A DNA stretch of 54,059 nt from Tessaracoccus caeni (GCF_029211185.1 NZ_JARGDO010000025.1:1-54059); one strand, 5' to 3'. Shown: positions 7,940 to 17,067, counted from the stretch's first letter. Notes: generated by a model from the sequence alone, not told the origin. Program-made: numbers and translations.

Positions 7940-8805
7940 GCTCTGTGGAAGTCACCGCGTCGTCCCGGTCCGGGATCATGGACCAGGGCGGTATCGATCG
8001 CGCCCGTAGCCTTGCGCGAACGCGTCGCTGGGGCTGGTGGTACGTCGCCGAGCACCGGATCCGGGCGATGCGCGCCTATCTCATCACCTTCTTCGTCACC
8101 GCTCTGGGGTCGCCTTTCCTCTATCTGGCCGGCCTCGGCGCGGGGCTGGGCGTGATGGTGGATCAAGCCCAAGGCGGGCAGGGGGTCGACGGGGTGCCCT
8201 ATCTGGTCTTCCTGGCCCCGGCCCTGGTGCTGGCAGGCGTGATGCAACAGGCCAGTCAGGAGGCCACCTTCGGGGTGTTCGGCGGCTTCAAGTGGCAGAA
8301 CACGTTCTGGGCCATGAACTCCTCCCCGGTGACGCCACGTCAGATGGTGCTCGGGTTCCAGGTGTCGCTGCTGGCGCGCGTGGTACCGGCGGCGGTCGTC
8401 TACATGGTGGCCCTGGTGGTCTTCCAGCTCGCCGATCCGCTCAGGGTGCTGGTGCTGCTGCCTGTCGCCGTGCTGCTGGCGCTGGCGGTGGGCTCCGGTG
8501 TGATGGCCTGGGTGTCAACCCAGGAGAACGATCGTGGCCAGCTGTCCTTCATCGAGCGTTTCGTCGTGATGCCGCTCACGCTCTTCTCCGGCACCTACTA
8601 TCCGCTGGAGACGCTGCCCGCCTATCTGCACTGGATCGGCTGGATCTCGCCGTTGTGGCATGCCGTGCAGCTCTCCCGGTGGGGGTTGTACGGCGCGCCG
8701 GAGTCGGCGTGGCTGCTCGTCGTGCACGTCGCCTACCTGGCCGCGCTGGCTGCACTCGGAATGCGGCTGTCCACGCGGCACTTCGTGAGGAGGCTGGACA
8801 AGTGA
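7936..8805 (+). CDS. ABC-2 type permease, first
   Basis: A 289-residue ABC-2 membrane protein with about six helices. A cytoplasmic N-terminus ends in RTRRWGWWYVAEHRIRAMRAYL before the first membrane segment; FLAPALVLAGVMQQA and the final LFSGTYYPLETLPAYLHWIGWISPLWHAVQLSRW motif is typical of DrrB-like permeases (shown here in part by FSGTYYPLE). It starts with ATG overlapping the ATPase stop and overlaps the second permease by four bases, so the two probably form a heterodimer. Confidence 0.88.
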   Translation: MSSVEVTASSRSGIMDQGGIDRARSLARTRRWGWWYVAEHRIRAMRAYLITFFVTALGSPFLYLAGLGAGLGVMVDQAQGGQGVDGVPYLVFLAPALVLAGVMQQASQEATFGVFGGFKWQNTFWAMNSSPVTPRQMVLGFQVSLLARVVPAAVVYMVALVVFQLADPLRVLVLLPVAVLLALAVGSGVMAWVSTQENDRGQLSFIERFVVMPLTLFSGTYYPLETLPAYLHWIGWISPLWHAVQLSRWGLYGAPESAWLLVVHVAYLAALAALGMRLSTRHFVRRLDK

Positions 8806-9638
8806 GCGACCAGACACGCACCGCGCCCATCCAGGCCACCGTCCGGCTCAAACCGGGGCCGCTGCGCGGGCTCTATGCCGGCAACGCCAGCTCCGTGGTG
8901 GCCCGAGGCCTGCGGGTGATCGCCCGGCAGAACTGGCTGATCCTCGTCACCGGCTTCTTCGAACCCGTGCTCTATCTCTTGTCGATGGGGTTGGGGTTGG
9001 GTGCCTTGATCGGGTCGGTGCAGTTCTACGGTCACGAGGTGCCGTATGCCGCCTACATCGCGCCCTCGCTGATGGCCGTGAGTGCCATGAACGGCGCCAT
9101 CTACGACTCGACGATGAACGTCTTCTTCAAGATGCGCTACGCCAAGCTGTACGACCAGATGCTGTCCACGTCGCTCGGCCCCATGGACGTGGCGCTGGGG
9201 GAGATCCTGCTGGCCATGCTGCGCGGCCTGCTGTACGCGCTGGGTTTCATGGCGATCACCACGCTGCTGGGCCTGAACCTGTCGTGGACGGCGCTGCTGG
9301 CCATTCCCGCCGCCCTGGTGATCGCTTTGGCGTTCGCGTCACTGGGTCTGGCCGTCACCAGTTTCCTGCGCACCTTCCAGCAGCTCGACATGGTGTGGTT
9401 CGTGATGATGCCGATGTTCCTGCTGTCGGCCACCTTCTTCCCGATCGAGGTGTACCCGGAGGCGGTTCAGACCTTCATCAAGGCGCTTCCGCTCTGGCAT
9501 GGCGTCGACATGATCCGCCAGCTCACCACCGGCATGATCCAGCCGTCCATCTGGGGCCACCTGGCCTACTTCGGCGTCATGATCGTCTTGGGCGTCATCC
9601 TCGCCACCGGCCGCCTGAAGGCCCTGTTCCTCCGCTGA
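8802..9638 (+). CDS. ABC-2 type permease, second
   Basis: A 278-residue ABC-2 permease with about six membrane helices, starting at GTG 8802 inside the preceding gene's stop. Motifs include AYIAPSLMAVSAMNGAIYDS, FFKMRYAKLYDQML and the C-terminal FFPIEVYPEAVQ and LPLWHGVDMIRQL, matching its partner's corresponding region. The frame is open further upstream, but that portion is a shadow of the first permease. It completes the exporter with the ATPase upstream. Confidence 0.9.
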   Translation: MSDQTRTAPIQATVRLKPGPLRGLYAGNASSVVARGLRVIARQNWLILVTGFFEPVLYLLSMGLGLGALIGSVQFYGHEVPYAAYIAPSLMAVSAMNGAIYDSTMNVFFKMRYAKLYDQMLSTSLGPMDVALGEILLAMLRGLLYALGFMAITTLLGLNLSWTALLAIPAALVIALAFASLGLAVTSFLRTFQQLDMVWFVMMPMFLLSATFFPIEVYPEAVQTFIKALPLWHGVDMIRQLTTGMIQPSIWGHLAYFGVMIVLGVILATGRLKALFLR

Positions 9639-9655
9639 GGTGGGGGGCTTGGCGA

Positions 9656-9690
9656 TCTCTCGTCAGCAGGTGGTGCCTGCTGACGAGAGA
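9656..9690. terminator. Bidirectional terminator hairpin
   Basis: A perfect 15-bp stem (TCTCTCGTCAGCAGG / CCTGCTGACGAGAGA) with a five-base loop sits between the convergent ABC exporter operon and the PAP2 gene. There is no clear U run on either side, so efficiency is uncertain. Confidence 0.6.
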
Positions 9691-9700
9691 CCTTGGTGAC

Positions 9701-11263
9701 CTACTTCGTCGGAGTCGTGACCTCACGGCGTGAGATCGCCACGACGATCCCGCCGACGAGCAGCAGAAGAGCCGCTCCGGGGAGAAGGGAGGGGGACTGC
9801 GACATGCTCTGATCCTCGCCACCCGTCGAGGGGAGACCGGGCTTGTTGGGCTTGGGGGTCTTGCTGGGCTCAGGGGTCGCGCTGGGTTCGCTGGTGTTGC
9901 CGGCGACGACGACCGATGCGACGCTCTGGCCGGGTTCCACCGAAACGACGTTGCCCTCGGAATCGATGGTGACCTTGGAGCTGAGCGCCTTGGGAAGGTT
10001 GATGCGCTGCCAGCCTTCGGAGGTCGAGTCGAGCGGGTAGCCGGAGTCGATCTCGGTGGCGGCAAGGACGGCTCGGCGCTGTGCGTCGGTGAGGTCGGGG
10101 AAGGCGGTGACGAGCAGATCCTCGGCTCCCTCAGGGACGACCGGGGCCTGCTCGGCCTCGCCCACCTGGTCGAATCCGTAGGACATGCGTGCCTCGTAGG
10201 CGTCCAGCGCCGACGCGCGATCGACCACCGGGGCGGTCGAGACGGCATCGGTGAAGGCGTTGTGGTATCCCTCGTCCTCGCTGGCGCCGACCTCCTCGAT
10301 GCACTCGGCCAGAGTGTCACCGTGACCGTCAGCCTCGCACTGAGCGGCGAGATAGGTGGTCAGCTCCTCGCGGGCGGGCAGCACGGTGTTTTCCAGATAG
10401 CCATCGCCGGAGAGCAGGGCCAGGGCATTGACGTGCCCGGAGACGCGACCGCCGATGACATCGAGCGGGTAGTGCACGCCCAGAACATTGCGTGCCAGTC
10501 CTGCCTCGGAGGCTCGGGTGATGATCTCGGGCCCCAGCTCGGGAAGAAGCGTCGCAAGGATGATGCCATTGCCGTACGCATAGGCGGTGTGCCCCGAAGG
10601 GAAGGCCTGCGAGAAATGCTCCAGAACGAGGTCGTAGGTGCCGTCGTGGGCGAGGCCCGTCTCCGGGTCGGTCCACGGATCCACCTTGATGATGCCGAGG
10701 TTGGTGTCCAGTCCGTTGAGCTTGTCGGCGTCGCCGAAGCTGCGATCGTCGAGGAACGGCCGAGGGTAGTTGTGGGTGTTCTTGGCGTTGCCGGTGCTGG
10801 CGAGAGTGACGCCGATCTCCTCGTACATCGCCAAGGTCTTGGACAGCGATCCGTCCGCGAGGCCCTCCGCGAAGTACTCGCCGAGGACCGGTCCGAGCGC
10901 GTCGGGGAAGGTCTGCTTCCAGTCCAGGTCGGCGTCGATCAGCGCACGCTTGGATTGCACCGGGTCAGTGGCACCGAGCTTGTTGATGCCCTGCAGGATC
11001 TCGTCGTTCTGGCGCAGGATGTCGCGGCCCTCGTCGAGAACCTCGCCGCGAAAGACGGTGGCTGCCTTCGTCTCGTCGTCCGTCTGATCGAACGGCGAAG
11101 CCTTCCAGTACTCGGCGAACTCCTGGAAGAGGGCGTCGTGGTCCGGGTGGGCGGGATCCGCATGTGCGACGCCCATGGGGAGGATTCCGAGCCCCAGAAC
11201 AAGGCCGGAGGCCAGAATGATGCGACCGGTGCGTGCCGCATGCATGCCTGTTTTTGCTGACAT
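9701..11263 (-). CDS. Surface-anchored PAP2-family acid phosphatase
   Basis: A 520-residue secreted phosphatase. After a signal peptide (ILASGLVLGLGILPMGVAHA) the vanadium-haloperoxidase/PAP2 active site is complete: KNTHNYPRP fits KX6RP, QAFPSGHTAYAYG is the PSGH block, and ARNVLGVHYPLD fits SRX5HX3D except that Ala replaces Ser. A C-terminal Ser/Thr/Pro stretch leads to LPSTGGED, then a hydrophobic segment and a basic end (SRREV), a full LPXTG sortase signal. The enzyme should therefore be covalently attached to peptidoglycan and remove phosphate from external substrates. The ATG at 11263 has GAAGGGAAA upstream. Confidence 0.88.
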   Translation of the reverse strand: MSAKTGMHAARTGRIILASGLVLGLGILPMGVAHADPAHPDHDALFQEFAEYWKASPFDQTDDETKAATVFRGEVLDEGRDILRQNDEILQGINKLGATDPVQSKRALIDADLDWKQTFPDALGPVLGEYFAEGLADGSLSKTLAMYEEIGVTLASTGNAKNTHNYPRPFLDDRSFGDADKLNGLDTNLGIIKVDPWTDPETGLAHDGTYDLVLEHFSQAFPSGHTAYAYGNGIILATLLPELGPEIITRASEAGLARNVLGVHYPLDVIGGRVSGHVNALALLSGDGYLENTVLPAREELTTYLAAQCEADGHGDTLAECIEEVGASEDEGYHNAFTDAVSTAPVVDRASALDAYEARMSYGFDQVGEAEQAPVVPEGAEDLLVTAFPDLTDAQRRAVLAATEIDSGYPLDSTSEGWQRINLPKALSSKVTIDSEGNVVSVEPGQSVASVVVAGNTSEPSATPEPSKTPKPNKPGLPSTGGEDQSMSQSPSLLPGAALLLLVGGIVVAISRREVTTPTK

Positions 11264-11496
11264 ATAGATTTCCCTTCGTTGCGCATCCGTGCGAAGCCCT
11301 CGGCATCGGCTTCGGGCCCTTGTCGCGTGCGAAGTGGCTGGAGCCGGTGGGGGAGATCCTCGCAGTCGACGCACGAATGTGTACGTCAAGCTATTCAGGA
11401 CAGGTGACCTTCATCTTCCTGCGATGCAAACCGCCGGTGAACGATCGCCGACGAGGGAGTCTGCGTGCCTGGTCTAAATGTATGTAAAATGGATGC

Positions 11497-11724
11497 ATGT
11501 CATCTACTTTGCTGCAAATCCGTGGGGTTGACGACGAGACCCGGGCGGTTCTGGCCGCTCGGGCGGTGCGTCGCGGGCAGTCATTGACGGCCTATCTTCG
11601 GGAGCTGCTCGAACGTGAAGCGGCGACTCCGCTCATGGAGGAGGTTTTCGCGCGCGTCGACCGTCGCTCAGAGACCGCATCCATTTCCAGCGTCGAGCTG
11701 ATCCGTGCCGATCGCGATCGCTGA
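11497..11724 (+). CDS. FitA/VapB-type ribbon-helix-helix antitoxin
   Basis: A 75-residue antitoxin. The N-terminal strand TLLQIRGVDDETRAVLAARA and helix RGQSLTAYLRELLEREA form the ribbon-helix-helix fold of FitA-like VapB proteins; the C-terminal 25 residues would wrap the toxin. There is no ribosome-binding site before the ATG at 11497, and a TATGTAAAAT sequence lies just upstream at 11481, so the message may be leaderless and self-repressed. It overlaps the toxin gene by 20 bases. Confidence 0.85.
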   Translation: MSSTLLQIRGVDDETRAVLAARAVRRGQSLTAYLRELLEREAATPLMEEVFARVDRRSETASISSVELIRADRDR

Positions 11725-12100
11725 GTCGATCGTCGTCGACACCTCGGTGGTCGTTGATGCGCTCGTGGGAGCCGATGGCGCGGTGCTGCGGGCGCAGCTC
11801 TTAGGAAGGCAGCTTCACGCGCCAGACCTCATCGACTACGAGGTGATGAGTGCGCTGCGTGGGCTTCACCTGGGAAGGCAGCTCACGGAGGAGCGCGCCC
11901 TTGACGCCCTGGGTGACTTCTACGATCTCGGGATCAGGCGACACCCGCTGCGTTTGATGGCGTCGCAGGCTTGGGCTCTGCGTCATCGGGTGACCGCCTA
12001 CGACGCCGCCTATGCAGCACTTGCTGATGTGCTGAGTATCCCGCTGTGGACTCGGGACCGATGCCTGGCTGTCGCAGTTCCCGAAGTTGTGGTCGTCTGA
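11705..12100 (+). CDS. VapC-type PIN-domain toxin
   Basis: A 131-residue PIN-domain RNase, presumed to cleave tRNA or rRNA and to be silenced by the antitoxin upstream. The acidic quartet is present: Asp12 in VVDTSVVVD, Glu46 in LIDYEVMSAL, Asp100 in TAYDAAYAALA and Asp118 in LWTRDRCLA. The GTG at 11705 lies within the antitoxin gene's end, coupling their translation. Both toxin and antitoxin look intact. Confidence 0.9.
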   Translation: MPIAIAESIVVDTSVVVDALVGADGAVLRAQLLGRQLHAPDLIDYEVMSALRGLHLGRQLTEERALDALGDFYDLGIRRHPLRLMASQAWALRHRVTAYDAAYAALADVLSIPLWTRDRCLAVAVPEVVVV

Positions 12101-12103
12101 GCC

Positions 12104-13159
12104 CTAGTTTTCGAGACGCCGCCAGGTTGCGCTGCGGCCAGTGCCCTCGGAGCGGATTCGACCCTCAGTCTTGAGTGCGTCGAGAACGAGCCGGATGGTC
12201 TGGTCGCTGATGCCGGGGAGCGCGTCTCGGATGTCGCCGATGCGGAAGAACTCCGGGGCGCGGGTCAGCACGTAGTCGCGCACGCGGTCCTTCTTCGTGC
12301 CGGACACCTGTTCCGCAGTCGTGCGTTGCTCGAATCTGTCGTAGGCCGCTGTCAGTCTTCCGACGAAGTAGCTGAGCCACGGCCAGGGATCATGCTGGTT
12401 CTCGTGCCAGCCGTGCGTCGACGCGAGCAGGCTTGCGTAGTAGTCGTCGGCCGTCTCGGCGATGAGTTGTTCGAGGGATACGTATCGACCGACTCCGTAT
12501 CCGGCGTCGACCAGAAGAGCATTCGTCAATGCGCGCGCGACCCGTCCGTTGCCGTCGTCGAACGGGTGGATCGTGAGGAGATCAAGGATGAACAGCCCGA
12601 CGAGGAGGACGGGGTGGAAGGTGACGTCGCGGACCGCGTCGTTGTAGTGGTCGACAAGCTCCACGATGAAATGCTCGGTGCGAGACGCGGGAACGGGCTT
12701 GAACCGAATCTGCCTGGTGCCGTCCGCGTGCTGGTCGACGACGAGATTGTCGCTCGTCTTGAAGGAACCTCCGCCGTGCCCCGGGGTCTCCGCAAACAGC
12801 AACCTGTGCGTGTGCAGCACGAGCCCGGTGTTGAGCGGGCGCCAGTCCTCGGTGAAGAGATAGTCGAGTGTGAGCCGGTAGCCGGCTAGTTCCTGTTCGC
12901 TTCTGGTGCGTAGCACCTTCGCGGACCCCGCGATGATTCGCGCGCGGCGCGCGAGGTCGTCGACGGTGATTCCCTCTAGCGCTGAGGAAGCCGTGATGGA
13001 CTCCACTCGGGCTCGGGAGGCGAGCTGCGTAAGGAGCTGGGGGGTCTGATGGGAGAACAGTTCTTCGCGGCCGCAGCCGATGTCGATCCTGCCGAGTTGA
13101 CGAACGAGCGGCCCTGGGACCGTGCCGAGGGTCCGATCAAGCGGGGAGAACGACCGCAT
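12104..13159 (-). CDS. Fic-domain protein with C-terminal winged helix
   Basis: A 351-residue Fic protein. The AMPylation motif HPFDDGNGRVAR lies near residue 197 with all catalytic residues (His, Asp/Asn, Arg). An N-terminal inhibitory motif of the class II type, S58-x3-E62-G63 in SSALEG, is present, so the enzyme is probably autoinhibited by Glu62. Residues 270-351 resemble a winged-helix DNA-binding domain (IGDIRDALPGISDQTIRLVL). It converges on the VapC gene with three bases between stops. A strong palindrome just upstream may be its own operator. Target unknown. Confidence 0.9.
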   Translation of the reverse strand: MRSFSPLDRTLGTVPGPLVRQLGRIDIGCGREELFSHQTPQLLTQLASRARVESITASSALEGITVDDLARRARIIAGSAKVLRTRSEQELAGYRLTLDYLFTEDWRPLNTGLVLHTHRLLFAETPGHGGGSFKTSDNLVVDQHADGTRQIRFKPVPASRTEHFIVELVDHYNDAVRDVTFHPVLLVGLFILDLLTIHPFDDGNGRVARALTNALLVDAGYGVGRYVSLEQLIAETADDYYASLLASTHGWHENQHDPWPWLSYFVGRLTAAYDRFEQRTTAEQVSGTKKDRVRDYVLTRAPEFFRIGDIRDALPGISDQTIRLVLDALKTEGRIRSEGTGRSATWRRLEN

Positions 13160-13162
13160 GGA

Positions 13163-13224
13163 AACTACCTAACCCATCCGCTAAACATGCTATAAAAGAC
13201 AATTTATAGCATGTTTAGGTAGTT
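13163..13224. promoter_or_regulatory. AT-rich palindrome upstream of the Fic gene, probable operator
   Basis: TAAACATGCTATAAA at 13182-13196 and TTTATAGCATGTTTA at 13203-13217 form a perfect 15-bp inverted repeat around AGACAA. An outer pair, AACTACCT at 13163 and AGGTAGTT at 13217, extends it with an unpaired insert on the left. It starts four bases before the Fic start codon in AT-rich sequence unlike its surroundings. The winged-helix tail of the Fic protein makes autoregulation plausible. Confidence 0.6.
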
Positions 13225-13335
13225 GTATGGGCGGTTCTCCGTGGCTGGCGCCGACGTGAATCTCCGGGCCACCGGTTCCGGTGCGCCTTACGGCCGGATC
13301 TGGGGCACCGAAGTGGTCGTATGAGGCACGGGAAC

Positions 13336-13367
13336 GAAAAACACCCGCCCTTGAGGGCGGGTGTTCT
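13336..13367 (-). terminator. Terminator of tRNA-Pro
   Basis: On the minus strand, AACACCCGCCCTCAAGGGCG then GGTGTTTTTCG gives a 10-bp GC-rich stem with a U run, about 95 bases past the tRNA-Pro. Confidence 0.8.
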
Positions 13368-13460
13368 CACCTGACAGTGGTCGGGGTGATAGCGCTTCGC
13401 GCGTCAACCCCTTCCTTGGCCTCGGAAGTGTGAACAAGTTCCCACTTCGCTCGGCCTGCG

Positions 13461-13534
13461 TCGGGGTGACAGGATTTGAACCTGCGGCCTCGTCGTCCCG
13501 AACGACGCGCGCTACCAAGCTGCGCCACACCCCG
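13461..13534 (-). tRNA. tRNA-Pro (anticodon CGG)
   Basis: The reverse complement begins CGGGGTGTGGCGCAGCTTGG, has anticodon arm GTCGTTCGGGACGAC with anticodon CGG, T loop GGTTCAAATCC, and closes with CACCCCG plus discriminator A. No CCA is encoded. Confidence 0.95.
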
Positions 13535-13582
13535 ATGGCTCACTGAGCCGTCGGCAATACTATCGATTCTGCCGCGGAAACG

Positions 13583-14506
13583 CTAACCGGCGACGCGGGG
13601 CACCAGGGTCAGCAGGGACGCCTCGGGGCGGCACGCGAACCGGTACGGGGCCATCGGGGAGGTGCCAAGACCTGCTGAGACGTGCAGCGGTGCGGAGCGG
13701 CCACCGTGGGTGTGCACGGAGACGCCCTTGGCACGCGACGGAGGGAGGTCGCAGTTGCTGGTCAACGCCCCGTAGCAAGGCACGCACACCTGGCCGCCGT
13801 GGGTGTGGCCTGCGATCAGGAGGTCCATGCCGTCGGCCGTCATCGCGTCGAGCGTACGCAGGTACGGCGCATGCATGATGCCGATGTTCAGGTCGGCATC
13901 TGCGTCGGCCGGGCCTGCGACGGTGCTGTAGTCGTCGCGGTTCAGGTGGGCGTCGTCGACGCCGCGCAGAGCGAGCCGGAGGGCGCCGGCCTCCAGTGTC
14001 AGGCGACGATGAGTGGCGTCCTCCCATCCCAGACGCTCCAAGCCGGACTTGAGCTCTTGCCAGGGCAGCTCTCGACGACCGGTCGAGGTCGACCGCGACC
14101 GACCGTGAAACAGGTAGGTGAGCGGTTTGGCCTTGTTGGGGAAGTAGTAGTCGTTCGAGCCGAAGACGAACGCCCCGGGAACGCCGCGGAGCCCGGAGAG
14201 CGCCTCCAGCAGAGGCGGCAACACGGCCGGATCGGTGAAGTTGTCACCGGTGTTCAGCACCAGATCGGGCTTGAGGTCGGCGAGGCCGGCGATGAACTCC
14301 AGTTCGCGACGCTGACCAGGACGCAGATGGAAGTCAGAGAAGTGCAGAACCCGAAGGGGTTCGGCTCCCGCTGGCAGCACCGGCATCGTGAATCGACGAA
14401 GCGTGTACAGCCCGGCCTCGATCAGACCCCATCCAAAGCATGCTGCGCCGAGCGCGACCGTGGCACCCGCCGTTTTCACGAGGGTGCCACGCAGTCCAGA
14501 CGTCAC
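13583..14506 (-). CDS. Membrane-anchored metallophosphoesterase
   Basis: A 307-residue calcineurin-type phosphoesterase. The dinuclear metal ligands appear in order: SDFHL (Asp, His), NTGDN, GSNDYY, IMHAPY and GHTHGGQ. An N-terminal hydrophobic segment (residues 10-30) anchors it in the membrane. It starts at a GTG that shares its G with the stop codon of the penicillin-binding protein gene, so the two are co-translated. In mycobacteria the equivalent gene follows ponA2. The substrate is not known. Confidence 0.88.
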   Translation of the reverse strand: MTSGLRGTLVKTAGATVALGAACFGWGLIEAGLYTLRRFTMPVLPAGAEPLRVLHFSDFHLRPGQRRELEFIAGLADLKPDLVLNTGDNFTDPAVLPPLLEALSGLRGVPGAFVFGSNDYYFPNKAKPLTYLFHGRSRSTSTGRRELPWQELKSGLERLGWEDATHRRLTLEAGALRLALRGVDDAHLNRDDYSTVAGPADADADLNIGIMHAPYLRTLDAMTADGMDLLIAGHTHGGQVCVPCYGALTSNCDLPPSRAKGVSVHTHGGRSAPLHVSAGLGTSPMAPYRFACRPEASLLTLVPRVAG

Positions 14507-16926
14507 TAGTCGCCCTTGTCCTTCTTGTCGTCCTTCTTATCGTCTGTTTTGTCGTCAGACTTCTTGTCGTCGTCCTTCTTGTCGTCGGGCTTCTTTTCGT
14601 CATCGGGCTTCGTGGGTGGCGGCGGCGGTTCCGGCTTCTTGCCCATGGAGACCCGCAGGTAGATCGTCGAGAACTTGATGGCCTCGCCGTAGGGGGAGGT
14701 GCCGAGGAAGGTGCCCTCGGCGTAGTCGCTGTGCTCCCGGCTGACGACGGCGGTGAAGCCCGCCTTCTCCAGCACCCTCTTCGCTTCGTTGAGGCCCATA
14801 CCCCTTGTGCTCGGAATCTTGACCTTCTTGCCCTCCAGGATCACCTTCGGCGGCTGCTTGAACTTGGTCTTGGGCGTGTCCTCCAAGGCCGAACTCATCG
14901 CGGCCTTCCAAATGGCGCCGGCGTCGCCGCCGCCCGTGCCCCGTAGCCAGTAGCCGGTCTCCAAACGCTTGTTGCGGAGCGACTGGGTCTTGCCCTTCCA
15001 GAACTTCTTGGACGCGGGGCCGGTGTCCACCGCGATGAACGCCACGCCGGCGAGGTCGGGGGTGTAGCCCGCGAACCACACCGACTTGAACTCGTTGGTG
15101 GTACCCGTCTTGCCGGCCTGGGGACGCCAATCGGGGATCCGTGCGGGCTTGCCGGTGCCCTGGGCGATGACGCTCTCCAGGATGTAGGTGACGCCGTCGG
15201 CGACGCCCTTGGGAATGACCCGCTCGCAGTCTGCGGACGGCACCTTCAGATCGCGACCGTCGGCGGTGGTGATCGACTCGAGGATGATGGGCTTGCAGTG
15301 CACGCCCCGGTTGGCGAGCGTCGCGTAGGCCTCCGCCATCGAGAGCGGAGTCACGTAGCTGGTGCCCAGCACCCACGCGGGGAAGCGGGCTTCCTTGCGC
15401 ATGTCGACGCCGTCGGCTCGCTTCACGCCCATGGCCTGGGCCGCGTCGATCGAGGCGCAGATGCCTACGTCGCGCTCGAGCTGGATGAAGTAGGTGTTCA
15501 CCGAGCTCTGCGTCGCCTTCATCATGTCGATCAAGCCGTAGGCCACGTTGCCTTGGTTGCCGGGATCCCAATCCTGGTTGAACGGGAAGCTGCCCTTGCA
15601 GTCCTTGAAGGACTGGCCGCGGAACTGCATCTTGCCCGGCGCGTTGTACTGCTTCTTCGGCGTGTAGCCCATCTCGAGGGCTGCCGCCAGCACGAACGGC
15701 TTGAAGGTTGAGCCCGCCTGGTAGCCCTCCAGGCCGCCCATCTCCTGTTCGACGTTGAGGTTGTAGTAGGTCTCGCCCTTGCCGTCGCCCATCTTGGGCC
15801 GGCTCTGCGCCATCGCGACGATCAGACCGGTGGACGGCTGGAGCAGCACGGTGCCGGACACCACCGGATCCTTCGGCGAGACCAGCTTTGCCACCGCCTT
15901 CTCCGCGTCCTTCTGAGCTGCCGGATCGATCAGGGTGCGAATGGTCAGGCCACCGCGCTTCAGCAGGTTCTCCCGCTGCTCCCGGGTTTCACCGAGGCTG
16001 GGGGTGTCGAGAAGGGTGCGCTGCACGTAGTCGCAGACGAACGGGAACTTCGACGAGACGCAACCGTTGGGCGTGCGCTTGACGTCCTCCGGGTCGAAGG
16101 TCTCCTTCTTGGCCTCGTCGGCCTCCGCTTGCGAGATCGCGCCGACATCGGCCATGCGCTGCAGCACGAAGTTGCGGCGCTCCAGGGTGGTCTCGGTGTT
16201 GGTGAGCGGGTTGTAGTTGCCGGGATTCTGCACGATTCCCGCCAGCATCGCGGACTGCGCCAGGTTCAGCTTGCTGGCCTTCACCCCGAAGTAGAACCGG
16301 GCGGCCGACTCCACGCCGTAGGCGCCGTTGCCGTAGTAGGCGATGTTGAGGTAACCCTCGAGGATCTGCTTCTTGGACATCCGCTCTTCGACCGCCATCG
16401 CGTAGCGCATCTCGCGGATCTTGCGCTCGATCGACACCTCGGTGGCGGCCCTCTGTGCTTCCTGATCGTCGCGGATGACGGCGGCCTCGAGCTGGACGAG
16501 CTTCACGTACTGCTGGGTGAGCGTCGACGCGCCCTGAGTGTCGCCCGTGAGGGTCTTGATCACCGCGCGGCCGAGGCCCTGCAGGTCGATCGCGCCGTGC
16601 TCGTAGAAGCGGTGGTCCTCGATGGCCACCTGGGCGTCCTGCATCGCCTGAGAGATCTTCTCCAGTTTGACGTAGATCCGGTTCTCGTCGTAGAACGTGG
16701 CCAGCACCTTGCCGTTGGCCATCAGGATCTGCGAGCGCTGGGACTGGGGCGGTGTCTCAAGCTCTGCCGGCAGGTACTTGAGGCTGTCGGAGGCCACCCG
16801 GGTACCTCCTCCGATCAGCGCCACGAACGGCACCGCCAGCCCCGCCAGCAGCAGACCGGACAACACGCTCACCGCGGCGAACATCAGCAGCGCGTAGGCC
16901 TTCTTGCTCAAAGAGGCGGATTTCAT
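14506..16926 (-). CDS. ponA2: Bifunctional penicillin-binding protein with PASTA domain (PonA2-like)
   Basis: An 806-residue class A PBP that polymerises and cross-links peptidoglycan. After a membrane anchor (about residues 8-40), the glycosyltransferase domain shows EDHRFYEHGAIDLQGLGRA, GASTLTQQYVK and ILEGYLNIAYYGNGAYGVES. The transpeptidase domain has STFK (catalytic Ser), SSVN and KTGTTNE. A PASTA domain (VKIPSTRGMGLNEAKRVLEK) follows, then a Pro and Lys/Asp-rich tail. Start ATG 16926 was preferred because the upstream extension to 16959 lacks similarity. Divergent from whiB, as for mycobacterial ponA2/whiB4. Confidence 0.93.
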   Translation of the reverse strand: MKSASLSKKAYALLMFAAVSVLSGLLLAGLAVPFVALIGGGTRVASDSLKYLPAELETPPQSQRSQILMANGKVLATFYDENRIYVKLEKISQAMQDAQVAIEDHRFYEHGAIDLQGLGRAVIKTLTGDTQGASTLTQQYVKLVQLEAAVIRDDQEAQRAATEVSIERKIREMRYAMAVEERMSKKQILEGYLNIAYYGNGAYGVESAARFYFGVKASKLNLAQSAMLAGIVQNPGNYNPLTNTETTLERRNFVLQRMADVGAISQAEADEAKKETFDPEDVKRTPNGCVSSKFPFVCDYVQRTLLDTPSLGETREQRENLLKRGGLTIRTLIDPAAQKDAEKAVAKLVSPKDPVVSGTVLLQPSTGLIVAMAQSRPKMGDGKGETYYNLNVEQEMGGLEGYQAGSTFKPFVLAAALEMGYTPKKQYNAPGKMQFRGQSFKDCKGSFPFNQDWDPGNQGNVAYGLIDMMKATQSSVNTYFIQLERDVGICASIDAAQAMGVKRADGVDMRKEARFPAWVLGTSYVTPLSMAEAYATLANRGVHCKPIILESITTADGRDLKVPSADCERVIPKGVADGVTYILESVIAQGTGKPARIPDWRPQAGKTGTTNEFKSVWFAGYTPDLAGVAFIAVDTGPASKKFWKGKTQSLRNKRLETGYWLRGTGGGDAGAIWKAAMSSALEDTPKTKFKQPPKVILEGKKVKIPSTRGMGLNEAKRVLEKAGFTAVVSREHSDYAEGTFLGTSPYGEAIKFSTIYLRVSMGKKPEPPPPPTKPDDEKKPDDKKDDDKKSDDKTDDKKDDKKDKGD

Positions 16927-17003
16927 GGCCGCAAGTCTACGTGACAGCCGCAAAGGCACCCGAATCCGCGAAGGAGCGGGCTTTCGCCAGGTGACACGGA
17001 TTG

Positions 17004-17031
17004 TTGCGGACTAGGGGAAATGCGCTAACGT
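17004..17031 (+). promoter_or_regulatory. Putative whiB promoter
   Basis: TTGCGG at 17004 and TAACGT at 17026 with a 16-base spacer fit an actinobacterial vegetative promoter; AGGGAGG precedes the whiB ATG. Confidence 0.4.
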
Positions 17032-17067
17032 GCTCCGTACACACAGCTGCGCAAGGGAGGGCAGTAG

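Noticed and set aside
11390..11496. Extra small gene between the PAP2 and VapB genes
   Set aside because: Frames here lack ribosome sites and protein-like composition; the stretch more likely holds the two divergent promoters.
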